A DNA stretch of 64,000 nt from Spinellus fusiger (taxonomy: Eukaryota > Mucoromycota > Mucoromycetes > Mucorales > Phycomycetaceae): assembly GCA_025094145.1 (NCBI GenBank), contig JALLLS010000026.1, forward strand, positions 310,001-374,000. Direction: 5' to 3'. Made by a program: the position numbers and the translations under genes. A model generated the notes under the pieces. It did no database searches and had not been told where the DNA came from. It saw nothing but the letters and a program-made list of their open reading frames with translations. Positions 10,332 through 21,976 of this stretch are shown here, piece by piece; position 1 is the first letter of the stretch; every line of letters begins with the position of its first letter.

Positions 10332-11690
10332 CAGTGGAGGTCAACAAAACAAGGATAACCTCAAACTCAGACTATGATTTTACCCTTGAAATTTTATTAT
10401 TAAATATTCTTTATTTATCGCTTTTCCGCTCTAATGTCTACCACATCTAACACCACCAAATAAAACAAATAAACCTCTTGGGAAAAGAAAGAAGAATATA
10501 GATGACTTCAATCGATGCCTCATTGCTCACGAGGTCACCGTAAATGGGACCAGCCAGGCTGCCATTTCTGCTAGGTTTGGAGTTAGTAAGCAGTCAATTT
10601 CTTGTATCGTAAAGATATACAAAGAAACTAGATGTTCCAAGGCCAAGAAGAGCACTGGGCGCAAGCCAATTCTGAAGGAGAGGGACGAGAGAAAGGTCAG
10701 TCGCGAAGTGGCAAAGGATTCATTTCAGACAATGGATCAGCTTCACAAGCAAATGACCACCAAAGTGTCCATGAGCACTTTTAGAAAATGATGAAGAAGC
10801 TTGGCCTGTTTTCTTGCAGGGTAGTTAAGAAACCTTCTCTCAGAATTAAACACAAGAAGTTGAGGCTTGTTTGGGCTAAGGCCCACCTCCATTGGACTGA
10901 GGAAGACTGTAAGAAAGCCATCTGGTCCGATGAGTCAAAGTACCAACTGATGAGGACCAACAACTGCAACAAAGTGGTGCAAAGAAAGAAGGAGGGACTG
11001 CTCCCAAAGAACATCAAGCCCACCATGAAGTTTGGTGGTGGTAGTATGATGGTGTGGGATTCCTTCTCTAGTGAAGGTGTTGGAAGGTTGGTGCCTGTGA
11101 AGGACAGTAGAGACAGTAGAGAATACATTGAGATTTTAAAGGAGAATTACTGCCCTGAGCTGGCTCGACTCAAGGCACTGAATCCATAGGTAGATTATGT
11201 TTTTCAAGAGAACAATGCCAGCTGCCACAAGAGTAGAGAGTCCAGGTTGTGGAAGGCACAGGAGAGCATTGCCACTATGGAGGGGTGGCTCTCACAAAGC
11301 CCCGACCTCAACGTCATAGAAAATCTTTGGGAGGTGCTTGACAGGGCCATCAGAAAGAGAATGACCCCAGCAAGCTCCCTTCAAGATTTGGAGGTGCTTC
11401 TGTTGGAAGAATGGGAAAAAATTCCCAAAGATACTACAGACACCCTCATTTTCAGCATGGGGCGGAGATGCAAGGCTGTGATAGAGGCCAAGGGTGGAAG
11501 CACCAAATATTAAGGGTTTACACCCAATAAATTTGTATATATTATCCTTTTGACCTTCTTTATACTTCATCCAATTCTCAAGTCTCTACTGTGTGTTTAA
11601 TGTGTGTTTTTATGATAAAGAATAAGTATTTCCTATTACAGAATTATACCGGGGCATGAAAAAAGTCCATTATTATTTTGAAAGCCACTG
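10332..11690 (+). mobile_element. Tc1/mariner element B, near full length, decayed
   Basis: TA flanks at 10330-10331 and 11691-11692 and CAGTGG-type termini give a 1359 bp element. The plus-strand transposase is broken by frameshifts and stops. The order is intact: helix-turn-helix (NGTSQAAISARFGV region, 10540-10610), VIWSDESKY-like first Asp (10920-10940), FGGGSMMVWDSFSSEGVGRL (11033), FQENNASCH with Asn in place of the second Asp (11200-11220), SPDLNVIENLWEVL with Glu (11300-11335), and the end KGGSTKY (11513). Between the second acidic position and Glu lie 35 residues. It inserted into element C, whose frame resumes at 11693. Confidence 0.85.
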
Positions 11691-11692
11691 TA

Positions 11693-12630
11693 GTAAAGCA
11701 CTACAAGGAAACAGGCTTGGCGGTACCTTTTCCCAAAAGTGGCGGTAAGAGAAAACTCAACGAAAAGGCCCTCAAATGGTTGAGAAGAACAATAATGAGC
11801 AACTCTCACCAAACCAAAGCAGCCACCAAGGCAGACATGGCCATCAAAGTATCAAGACCTTTTTTTTTTTAAAATAAAATAAAAAAAAAGTACCTTGATG
11901 AAATAATCTTCTATTTATTCATTTCAGTGGTGAAGCTTCTTATTGAAAAAAAAAAACACAGAGTCTTGATTCTAATGGGTCCAAGAACATATCAACTGGA
12001 CTCATGAACAATGGCAAGAGGTAGTCTGGTTGGATGAGTCCAGAGTCAGACTCATGAGCTATGAAAATTAATCAAAGTCATTAGGCAGTGTAGTACTATG
12101 TTCAAGCCCAAGAATGTCTTAAAAACAAAGAAGTTTGAAGGTGGTGGAGTGATGGTATAGGCTGTTTCAGTGGGAAGGGTGTTGGGAGATGGATCGTAGT
12201 GGAGGGTAGTATAAACTCTGACAAGTACATCAATGCCTTGGGAGATGTCTACTGTCATGAATTCAAATGTCTCTCTCTTCTAAACTCTAAATACAGTTTC
12301 TGCCTACAGGAGGACAATGCTAGACCCCATAAGAGCAAGAAAACTCGTGAATGGAAGGCAGTAAATAGTATGGAAACTCTTCCTTACTGGCCTTCGCAAT
12401 ATTGATCTCAATCCAATTGAGCATTTGTGGGATCACCTCAAAAAGACTATTAAAAAGGACAGAAAGGTCCACTGCACCAAACAGAAGTTGGCGGTGGCCC
12501 TGATTTTGAAACAAGGTAAAGTATCAAAGGCAATAGACACCCTCATTGCCATCATGGGGCGGAGATGCCAGGCTGTCATTGATGCCAAAGAATAATAGTG
12601 GTTACTAAGCAACCTTGTAATAAAAACCAC
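11693..12630 (+). mobile_element. Tc1/mariner element C, heavily decayed
   Basis: The frame VVKHYKETGLAVPFPKSGG at 11690-11750 is a Tc1 DNA-binding region cut by insertion of element B. About 20 bp of it may remain at 10311-10331. Downstream pieces include a VVWLDESRVRLM-like first catalytic region (12020-12060), an EDNARPHKS-like second one (12313-12335), and a last region near 12410-12440 and 12540-12595 (GRRCQAVIDAKE) in shifting frames. Many stops. Belongs to a different subfamily from A/B/E/F. Confidence 0.72.
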
Positions 12631-12759
12631 TGTTATTTATTATCAACACTATTTTATGTATCTATTGAAAGTTTCACGTCTTTAGTTTATGAATTTATGA
12701 AGTTATAACACTATCAAGAAAAGTATAAATCTAAAAAAGGAAACCTACATTTGAAAAAA

Positions 12760-14150
12760 TTCCATTACTTTTGTCGGGTCACTTTAATAGGTGATTAGAC
12801 AAAAGATAAATTTCTATTTATTCTTCAAAAATAAAATAGAGGTCTTTTTCTTTTCTTTTACAACTTATTCAGAAAATGATCTTAAGCAATGAAAATCAGC
12901 CAACTCTTAGCCAAAGACATGAAGATAGTCGCACCAAAAAAAGAGAGCATGATATATTTATTAGAGGCCAAATCATAGGACAATGGAAAAGACATGCTAC
13001 TTATCAAGAGATTTCCGACAATCTTGACATCCCAAAGAGCACAGTGAGCATTATCGTACTATTGTATAAAAAAAAAGGCAAAAACTCGACCCAAAACGTG
13101 TACAGGAAGACCTTAAAAGGTGTCATTTACTTCAAAACTGACAATCGTTTTGTCTATTCGAAGAAACCCTATGCAAACAATTGCATATTATTTGAAAAAT
13201 ATGAATGATGCGGGTGTAGATATTTGCCGTAGCACATTTTTAAAATAAATTAATGAACTCAGGGGTTTTTTTCATGCTCACCATCAAGAAAACCTGGTAT
13301 GACATCTACTCACAAGCAAAGACGATTAGAATGGTGTAAAAACAGGGTTGGTTGGCCAGTGGAGAGGTGGAGTAAAGTCGTTTGGTCTGATGAGTCCCGT
13401 TTTACAGTTGTGAGCAATGATAAAGTGACTAGAGTGATCAGGAAGAAAGGTGAAAGGTATAAGGAACATCATACACAACAAACATACAAGTATGGCAAGG
13501 GTTTAGTCATGGCTTGGGGTTGATTTTAATATGAAAGTGTAGGACATCTTGTACTTTTGGAGAAATCCATTGATCAAGACAACTATGTCAATGTAATTGC
13601 CAAATACTTTCTTCCCTGGTTCTAAAAATTGTAAGAGGACCTCAATGAGACCATTCTCTTTCAAGAAGATGGTGCTCCTTGCCACAAAAGAACATATAGT
13701 AGATGGTACAAACAAGAGAGATATATGATTGAAGGTTTTGGTTTTTGGCCTGCACAAAGTCCATATCTTAACCCAATTGAGCATGTCTGGGCTTATCTTG
13801 AGAAAAAGATCGAGCCGCGTCGAACAAGTATAACCAATGCAGAACAGCTTGAGCAATGCTTACGTAGTGAATGGGAGAAGATCCCAAATGAATTTATGCA
13901 GAATTTAGTGGATAGCATGCCAAAGAGGTGCTCTGCTGTGATGAAGAATAAATGCTTTGCTACAAAGTACTGAGCAATATATTTATGATGAAGATGTAGA
14001 AAATCACCTAAAGAACAACTGTTCCAAATCTTGTTTTATTCTATGAACCTTCTATTATGAACATCTTAGACTGATAGATATGCCTTTATTCTTCAAAATA
14101 AAATAATTTCAAAATAATTGATTTTTTGTTTAGTCACATTACTTAGGACT
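12760..14150 (+). mobile_element. Tc1/mariner element D (wide D-E spacing), decayed
   Basis: Terminal regions share a gtga(t/c)ta(g/a)acaaaa word in inverted orientation (12791-12804; gtttagtcac at 14129-14138). The plus-strand transposase runs 12876-13973: helix-turn-helix with KRHATYQEISDNLDIPKSTV, VVWSDESRF (13378-13402), FQEDGAPCHKR (13661-13690), SPYLNPIEHVWAYLEKK (13760-13810) and end KCFATKY before TGA. A few stops and frame breaks interrupt it (13206, 13521, 13624). Between the second Asp and Glu I count 36 residues, more than the 34 of classical Tc1. Most complete catalytic core in the window. Confidence 0.82.
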
Positions 14151-15274
14151 GTAAATCTAAACATATATTAAGCTATATTATATGTTCACTTTGATTTGGC
14201 ACGGGAGTTGGTAGGGAAAGTATTTCCATTAGTAAGGTATCCTTTCTGCTCAATGTGTTTTGTCTTTCTACGTATAATAGGTTGGAGTGTTAATAGGCAG
14301 ATAGATTGTTGGTGATGGTGATGCCAGAGCCACAGTGAGAGAGAACAAGCGCACTATTTAATAGTGTAGGATTAAGCTCACCAATACTATAGTAGTACGT
14401 ATTTTTTATGAATCTAGTGGATAACCTCACTAGAAAAAAGAACTATTCATTATTCAATTCTATCATTAGAGCAGTGATGAGGGATAGTACTCCAAGAGTA
14501 TCATCGCCATAGATTTATAATAAATAACTATCTATATCTTGGTCACGCGAGCTTTAATGTAAGTTCATACTGATTATAGTAAGCTTAGACCCTCTACCGA
14601 TCTATCTGAGGTTCAGAATAAATCCAAATAATGTTGCAAGTATGTTTTAGTGGTAAAGATGTTAGGTGTATGTACATAGTGAAGGGTAATTTACACTCCA
14701 GAAAGAAGATGAATGTATTGAAGAAGATGTATTGACCCAAACATCTCATTCTCTCGTCTTTAAACCTTTTTAAACTTCTATGGGTGATTATCAGATATAA
14801 GTGAATAGCTTCATAAGCCATAAAACAGATTTATTATTATTATTATTATTATTATTATGGAGAACAGGGCGTGATATAGATATATCTTCTTTAGTTGGTA
14901 CATTATAGCTTTGATTTGGATTCAATTGATCACCTTTTGGGGTTTGTTGATGGTAAATGGATACACTGGAAGGGGAGTATAGAATGGAGATGTCAGGCTA
15001 TGGTATATACAAAAAGAGGCCTAGCAATAAACTATATATCCCAATGATATCCTAATAAAATACTAATAAAATACTAATAAAATACTAATAAAAACATCTT
15101 TATTGTATTATAAATACCCTCTCCTTTTCTTTATCCAATAAAGGGTTCATGTCTACATCTTTCCTATTTATAAAGTTATAGGACTAAGAAAGTGGAGCAT
15201 ACCAGTGGATAGCGTTTTCCTGGATTTTAAATTTCTACAATCGATGGCTCCCTCTCTGTTTATGACTGTCCAGA
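14151..15274. other. Intergenic region with simple repeats
   Basis: No gene seen. Contains an (ATT)n tract (14831-14858) and four tandem copies of an 11 bp unit ctaataaaata (15051-15094). The promoter of the downstream phosphatase-like gene should lie at the right end. Confidence 0.5.
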
Positions 15275-16572
15275 GTGGTAGTGACGGCTAAGAATGACAT
15301 AAGACACACAGGTCGAAAAAGAACAAGCCAACTCATGGTCAAACTCCCCGACCTCATTCCTCCATTTCGATATTCTCTTGTAGAGGAAAATGTGTTTCGA
15401 GGAGGCTATCCAAAGCCACGCAATATTCGATTCTTAAAAAGGTACAAGAATACTAAAGAAGAAATAACTTATCACTGCTAGATTACGACTCAAGACTATC
15501 CTCTCCCTGGTGCCTGATGTACTTATGCCAGAGATGCAGACATTTTTGAGAGTCAAGGTATCCAAGTGGTGCATCTTACAGTGGATAAAATGAAAGAAGA
15601 CACCATTCCACTGGGATACAACAAGACACTTATGGCTCTTCAGGTGAGTGTATGGGCTAACTGTTATAGTAAAGTATAACAACTTACAGTCTTCCCTACC
15701 ATAGATTATCATAGACCCTAGCAATCACCCACTCTATCTTCACTGCCTTGACGGTGCAGATGTCACAGGCCTTATTGTTGCCTGTCTGCGTAAACTACAA
15801 ATGTGGAGTATGTCTAGTGTCCTGAGTGAATTCTCAAGGCACCTTCACACCAATGTTGTTGCCTCGGAGGAATATGAATTTATAGACAACTTCAAGAACT
15901 TTGAAGTGACAATTCCTTCTTCTCTTCCTTCTTGGCTGTGGAATGGACATGTTAACTTTAGAAAACATCCTTGCTTACGGCTTAAATTCCTAAATCCAAC
16001 AATGATGACAGAAGAAGAAAGAGAAACACGACAGCTCAAAGAGAAAAAGGAAAAGGAGAAAGAAGACTTTTATAAAAAGAGAAAGAATGGTAACTTGTAA
16101 AGGGAAAAAGAAAAAGAGACTCATTTTAGGGGTAGATCTACTGGATAATCTGTTTGATACAACCAATGGTCCACCCAGACACAGAACCACCTCTCCCTTT
16201 GGATCTCTACCTGTAGGTGGAAATACAGTGGTGGGTGGACACTTGAGTCCTGCTGCCACTTCACCCACCAAGCCATTCGAGAGTGCCGTTATGACAGGAA
16301 GAATACAACCACAGACAGAGATACCTTTATGCACTGAGACTATTTTTAGAAAGGACCAGTATTTGGTGGATGTGGATGTGGATGTGGATGGTGTTATGAT
16401 GGATGGTCTTGATCAAGTAGATTATTACAATCACGACTTTCGTACACGCTTTTATAATGACAAGGCAGGTGCAGATGTATTAGAAGAAGAAGAGATCTAT
16501 GAAGAAGAATATCCTTCAGAGCCTATCAGTAGAATTTTAGAAGCACTTGCACTAGAAGGATTAACAGACTAA
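15275..16572 (+). CDS. Oca4/Oca6-like PFA-DSP family protein, predicted inactive
   Basis: Belongs to the fungal Siw14/Oca atypical dual-specificity phosphatases. The body reads LIPPFRYSLVEENVFRGGYP, TILSLVPD, then LHCLDGADVTGLIVACLRKL, where HC-X5-R should be. The arginine position is Val, so catalysis is unlikely, as I recall for the Oca4/Oca6 branch. Proposed exons: 15275 (or ATG 15335)-15441, 15482-15643, 15705-16089, 16130-16572, with introns of 40, 61 and 40 bp, all GT-AG. The last exon is an acidic tail (VDVDVDVDG, EEEEIYEEE). Exon 2 needs one extra base near 15541-15550 to keep frame (MPEMQTF versus ESQGIQ), so the gene is frameshifted here or the read has a homopolymer error. Role by family: regulatory partner in Oca-type inositol-pyrophosphate phosphatase complexes. 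Confidence 0.75.
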
Positions 16573-16604
16573 GCGGATGTTTCTTTTTTCATTATTATTA
16601 TTAT

Positions 16605-17921
16605 TTATTCTCTCTTTACTATAAACTGCATCCTCATGCCTTGTTGTTTAAACTCTTCCACACCAATACTTCCATTGTGCTGTGTTTGTACTTGGACTGT
16701 CTTGAAACTGGCAGGATACAATCGAAGACTGGTCACTCGTCTATCAAAGAGACTTACCTTGGCATGTTCCCAATGTACAGTATAGATAGCATCATAGGAA
16801 CCCCAGCCAAGGAGATGCCATTGTGTAGAAGAAGTAATGATAAGATCCAAAGGGTTTGCATAGAGAAGACCATTGATAGACTGCTTCACATTGGAGATAT
16901 AGAATGCTTTTTTTTCTTCTGTAGTGTGGAATTGGGTGATATTGATTATAGAGAGTTCCTGTAGTGTCTTTTTAAAATAGGGAGATGTATTCTCATCAAA
17001 ACCTGAGATTCATGGTGTGTGTAGATCAGTGTATGTACATACAGTGTAGATCCACTCACCTATGAAAGTAGTAACAACTTCATTGGCCACTACTTCTTGT
17101 GTCATTTGGCCTGGTCGATAAACAATTATAGCGCCATAAAGACCAGTATTACTAAAACAAAACAATAAAAATGAGTAAGTTTGAAAAGAAAAGAAGACCT
17201 TATTCTACTTACATGTCACTATCCGACAAATGGGAGTGATATCCCCACACAATTGAGTTTCCATCACTAGGGCCAGGACCTGCTCTTGGTGGTACTTTCC
17301 ATACATAGGTATTATTTTGTCCTGGAGCAACAAAAGATGTCTCTGTAGCTCCTTTATAATAGGCGCCTTCCATATCAAACTCATAGAAAACACCCTTTTT
17401 GTTAATACTACTTTAATAATTCAACCTACATGGGGATGCATAGTGAAATTACTATTGGCTCTGTTCCAGAAATGAACCTGTAGTGTATCTCCAACTTGAG
17501 CACGTAGAATAGGACCCATATTTCCCTGCCACTGGGGTGTTTGGACAAGGGTAGTGTAAGTGGCGTCTGTGTATTCTCTGTACAGGGCCTTATAGTAGCA
17601 TGTACCTAAAGTAGTTTGTGCTTTTAATAGTTTAAGTGAGTCTATATTAACAGAAGTATGATTACAAGCAAAGGTCCACTTATTCTTGGGGACAGTGCCT
17701 TGTTGGTAGTTCCAAATAACCTCATCAGCGGCAATATAGTAAGTACGAGTAGTGCCTGTAGGTGACTCTATGAGTTCCTTGGAAAGAAGCTCAAAGGGAT
17801 TATCACTTATTTGAGATAAAGATGTAGTCTCGGTGGCTTCTTCTGGTGAGTAGCTTTGTGCAGTGATAAGAGCGGTAAAACAGCCAAGAATAATAAGAGC
17901 AAACGTCAAAATAGAGTTCAT
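16605..17921 (-). CDS. Secreted multicopper oxidase-like protein (ceruloplasmin/hephaestin type)
   Basis: Exons 17430-17921, 17213-17394, 17060-17151 and 16605-17002 (introns 35, 61, 57 bp) give 387 aa in frame. A signal peptide (MNSILTFALIILGCFTALIT) opens the protein. The first cupredoxin domain has TRTYYIAADEVIW, a copper-binding MHPHGVFYEF and WGYHSHLSDSD: the two His-X-His pairs of domain 1 of ceruloplasmin/hephaestin. The second domain (NGLLYANPLDL ... WHLLGWGSYD) fits ceruloplasmin domain 2. The closing motif has no Cys: HNGSIGVEEFKQQGMRM stands where a His-Cys-His...Gly-Met type 1 copper site would be. At 387 aa it equals one domain pair of the ~1050 aa animal proteins. Possible ferroxidase-related role outside the cell, but activity is doubtful. 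Confidence 0.82.
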
Positions 17922-18290
17922 TCAAAAGGTATACTCCTTGGTTGCTATGACTTTCAATAAAGTCACCGGTCTTTGGATGATAAAATTACTATACTAACAA
18001 AATGATCCTCTGAGTTTAAATAACGTTACTTCCTACTTATGCAAAGATATGTGAATTAGACGCTATTCTTTTCTTCTCTCTTTTCTTTTGTATAGGATAC
18101 AGAAACAAAACCTCTTTTTTTGTTTTGTTTTGTTGTCAATGAATAAATTTATGATCTTGATATTTACATATAAGAACAAAGATAGAGAATAGATATAAAT
18201 ATAGACAGGCACGGACATTCTTCGCTGGTAAAGCGTGATTTCTATAACACAGAAGAGAGTTCTCTTTTCTTAGTTTGACTTATAGTCTCA

Positions 18291-21200
18291 CTATGCATCC
18301 ATATCCATATCAAAATATCCTGATGCTTCATCATCATATTGAGATTCAACAATTGTTTGAAATAGTTCATTCTACAATAAAAAAAAATAAGCATACATTA
18401 CAGATAAAGAGTATATGATACCTACCTTCTTAGTCAAGACATTGTCCATAAGATCCATCTCGACTGTATCTTTGATTATAACAGTGTGTATAAATGTTTG
18501 TTTTAACTGAGTCATTCGGTGGATTCTAGCAACAGCTTGATCTAATAAAAACAACAGACGAGTAAGTGACAGATTCATCCCTCTTGTATCCTAACTTACC
18601 CATAGTAGCTAAAGAGGATCACAACCAAGAAAAATGAAGTATTGAGTATTAGTAATGAAACATTCTACCTATCCATAGAATACTATTAATTACCGGGATT
18701 CCACCTATAGATTGAGTAGGTATAAAATGAGTTCAATGGTATCAATAGAATAGAAAAGATGCCTATCTTTTCCAGCCTACCATCGATCCAGAATCACCAT
18801 ATGGTTGGCTCTCTGCAAATTTAGGCCTTCTCCACCAGCCTTTAGTGATAGAAGCATCACTCGCATGTCATTTTGATAATCGAAATGTCTTAAACTTGCT
18901 TGTCTACTAACGGGTGACATTTCTCCATGATCTTACAATGCATTGTGTTTCAATAATAGTAATAAAAAGAAAGGCATCTAATCATCTTACATGAATTATA
19001 TTTAATCAGGTTCGTATCCAAAGTACGCTCAATCAAATGAAGAAGATCGATAAACTTCATACAATAATGCGTTTATAAACATACGCTTGATGTATCCTCT
19101 TCCTTCATCCACAGCACTTACCTGGGTTACTACTACAATTTTATCTATGCTACTGGCTCTAAGGGTTGTTTTAAGAAAATTAATCAACCAAAACATTTTG
19201 GTAGAATGTTCAATAAAAGGAAGTCTTTGAAGTGCCTCCATGTTGGGTGGTGCTACTGTATCTCCATATTGTTGACTATTTTCTATAGATGAGTTATCCA
19301 ATCTATAAAAAAAGAAAGAAAACCTACTAAAAGCTTTCAATAGTTGAAAAAGTGACACTGGTTTCTACTTCATTTTCTGCACCATAGGTTCTAACATAAT
19401 CTTCATCTTGTGGATCACAAAGAGTTTCTGTTACACGTTCAGTTTGATTTTTCTCCGTCATAGCGATTAAATTGGGGAACTTTTGTATCAGGATCTGGTG
19501 GTGTCCACAGACTGTTATATACATGAGAAGAGAGATCGCTACAAGGTAGTGTGTGTCCTCTTCTCTCTCTCACTTGCCTTGTTTTAAACGTAGGTAAAGA
19601 GTACATGAGGCATTTCTAGCATGGTCTCTTGGGCCATTACTATTGATGTGCTTTAACTGGCGGTAAAGTGTCTGTTCTAAATAATCATACAAGGCTCGTT
19701 CTGGTTCAGAAAATTCAAGTTCGACACGTCTTTCTTGTCTAGGTAGAATCGTTAATGCCACTTCAAGAGATGCTTTAGTTCTTCGAATCATGTGTTTTTG
19801 AAGGAGTCGAGAGATATATTCATGGTTATTTTTTAACTTGGCCTTGACATCAACATTAAGAAAATGGAAGATGGGATAGAGTTCATGGATATTGTTCTAG
19901 AAGGAGAAAACAACTGTTATTCAATAGATCACTCACTGTAGGATTACCTGAAGTGGTGTACCTGTGACACACCATTTATATTTTGCTGTTAGAGACATGA
20001 CTGCACCAGCAATCATGGAAGAAGGCGTTCTGACTTTATGCGATTCATCTGGTATAATAGTAAAATATACATTACAGAGTTAGATCCCATGGATGGCTTG
20101 GTATTCTGCTCAATGGAAAGACGATTTACCCATTACAATACGATGCCAGTCATTATTAATAAGCGGTGATGCTGTACTATCAGTCTGTGATCTAGAATAC
20201 TCAGCGCGTAGACGGTCGTATGTTGCAATAACAAGTCTAAAACAAGGCTCTAATAAACAAAGATCAACGACTAGAGAGAGAGAGAGAGAGAACACACACA
20301 CACACACACTCCTAGATAGCAAAAGAAAAGGATTACCTACGCTCTAACAATACTGCAGTCTCTTCCTGGTAGATAAAGTAGGGTAGACTACCGTAAGTAG
20401 TCTTTTTGCGGATTTCTTGTGCCCACTGGTCAGCAATCTATTTAATCAAAACATACCGTGAGTCTCTCGTCTAATTTCTGTTCCACTCCTGTAAATACTA
20501 AGCAATAACCTACCCCACGGGACGGCACAAGTACCAAGGTGCATGCTTTTATAGCAAATCGTGGCTGCTGTCTCAAGATAAGGGTCAGGGTTTGTACAGT
20601 CTAAATATTCCCAACATTTAGTATTCTTTTGATAAACTCCACTGGCGTACTTTGCCTAACCCCATCTAAATACGATAGAAAGAATTGCCATTAGATTTTG
20701 TTGATAAATTAGAAGGCTAGATTCCTTATTGAACTTGCATCATCTGCAAGAATGCCACCACGTAAAGTCTTTTCCATTTCAATCATTCTCTGGACACCTT
20801 CTTCTTGATGGGGACGAAGAGACACCTCTGCACGTAAACTTGCATGAACTGCAGAGACAAGCGCATAAGAGTATTTCATGTAATGGTAGTCTTTTGTTGA
20901 TTATCTAGGCTTGTTTACCTGCGTTCATGCTTATTTGAGGTAATAAATCAATATCTTCACAGGTGGTTACTAGGATTTGGTCTTTGTCTATTGACACATA
21001 CAGCATGAGGGTCCTGAGCAGAATAATTCGCTATTACCTCGAAGCCAGGAAGAGTCATCTATGGTGTAGTAAGATCCGCCTAGGTCCATATAAAAGAAGT
21101 ATACTGTTTCCTTTGACCACTCATCAGGAAACTCCTCACAAAGACGCAACAGAATCGTCCGGAGACTATCGGTACTGTGTGTATGGAATAGGTGTCTTTT

Positions 21201-21311
21201 GGTATTTACATCGCATCTAACACCTAAGCGATGAATATCATACTCTCCTTGAAGGCATTTGTTGCATGAACCAAGGTTGGGAATGGTTGAATTCATGAGG
21301 AGTGAAGACAT
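18291..21311 (-). CDS. SNF2-family ATPase, Rad5/Rad16/SHPRH group
   Basis: Helicase motifs are visible through many short introns. Motif I is ILADDMGLGKT, joined across a GC-AG intron (~20735) and a GT-AG intron (~20660). Others are TLVLVPSRG, LVIATYDRLRAEY, the Walker B DESH (about 20045), KWCVTGTPLQNNIHELYPI, MIRRTK (19791), LLSLKAGGEGLNLQRANHM (about 18830) and a motif VI DRWWNPATMDQAVARIHR built from exons at ~18790, 18694-18704 (11 nt), 18600-18608 (9 nt) and 18543 down. The C-terminus ends at TAG 18291. The N-terminal part (SLLMNSTIPNLGSCNKC ...) is unlike a known domain. The stretch 19320-19570 does not close in one frame, so it holds unseen introns or a lesion. DNA-dependent ATPase for repair or chromatin; the RING finger of Rad5/Rad16 is not evident. 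Confidence 0.8.
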
Positions 21312-21530
21312 CAGTCAAAAGATATCTTGTGTGTTATGAGCGTGTTGATGTCGGTGTTTAAATTAACCATCAACCTGTCTTCCACATGAATGATAAAGAA
21401 AATTTGTACTCTTTTCGCAGCAACAAGTCATAAGAAATATAGATTCCTTAACAACTTGGAATTATAGATTGTATTTATAATAATTAATCTTAATTATATT
21501 CTTTCTGAAGGCTGTTAATTAATTAATTAA

Positions 21531-21740
21531 TTAATTAATAATAATAATAAACTGTCTAATAGTCAGGAAGAGATCAGACATAGGATTTGAGAAGAAGAAA
21601 TATACAGCAGGAACATCTTTGAGGGGATAGGGTCTTATGCTGTTGTACTGTAGTGTATCGTGATATATGCTGAAGAATGGTGCACATCTATGAGGTAGAT
21701 TATTAATATGAAAAAAAACTGATGCTTCTGTTTTGTCCAT
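21531..21740 (-). CDS. Short ORF, possibly upstream exon of the SNF2 gene
   Basis: A 69 aa frame starting MDKTEASVFFHINNLPHRC, upstream of and in the same direction as the SNF2 gene. It ends in an Ile run from an ATT microsatellite (21531-21552), so its 3' end is not natural coding sequence. I could not find a convincing splice to 21311. It may be a first exon, a separate relic or noise. Confidence 0.2.
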   Translation of the reverse strand: MDKTEASVFFHINNLPHRCAPFFSIYHDTLQYNSIRPYPLKDVPAVYFFFSNPMSDLFLTIRQFIIIIN

Positions 21741-21976
21741 AGAAGATCAGCACCCAGTGATAATAGTACTTAAAACTAAAGTAAAAAGAACCATTAAATA
21801 TTGTCACTGAACTCGCTGACTTGTTTTATAAATTTAACAGAATATAAATTCAATTAATATATGTTCCTTTATCAGTAATTATTAGACATTATAATGTCTT
21901 TTTTTTATGATAAAATCCAATAAGACACACTTTATCACATTTTAGATAGTTTACCTGTATCATGGGTTTCGGTCAG

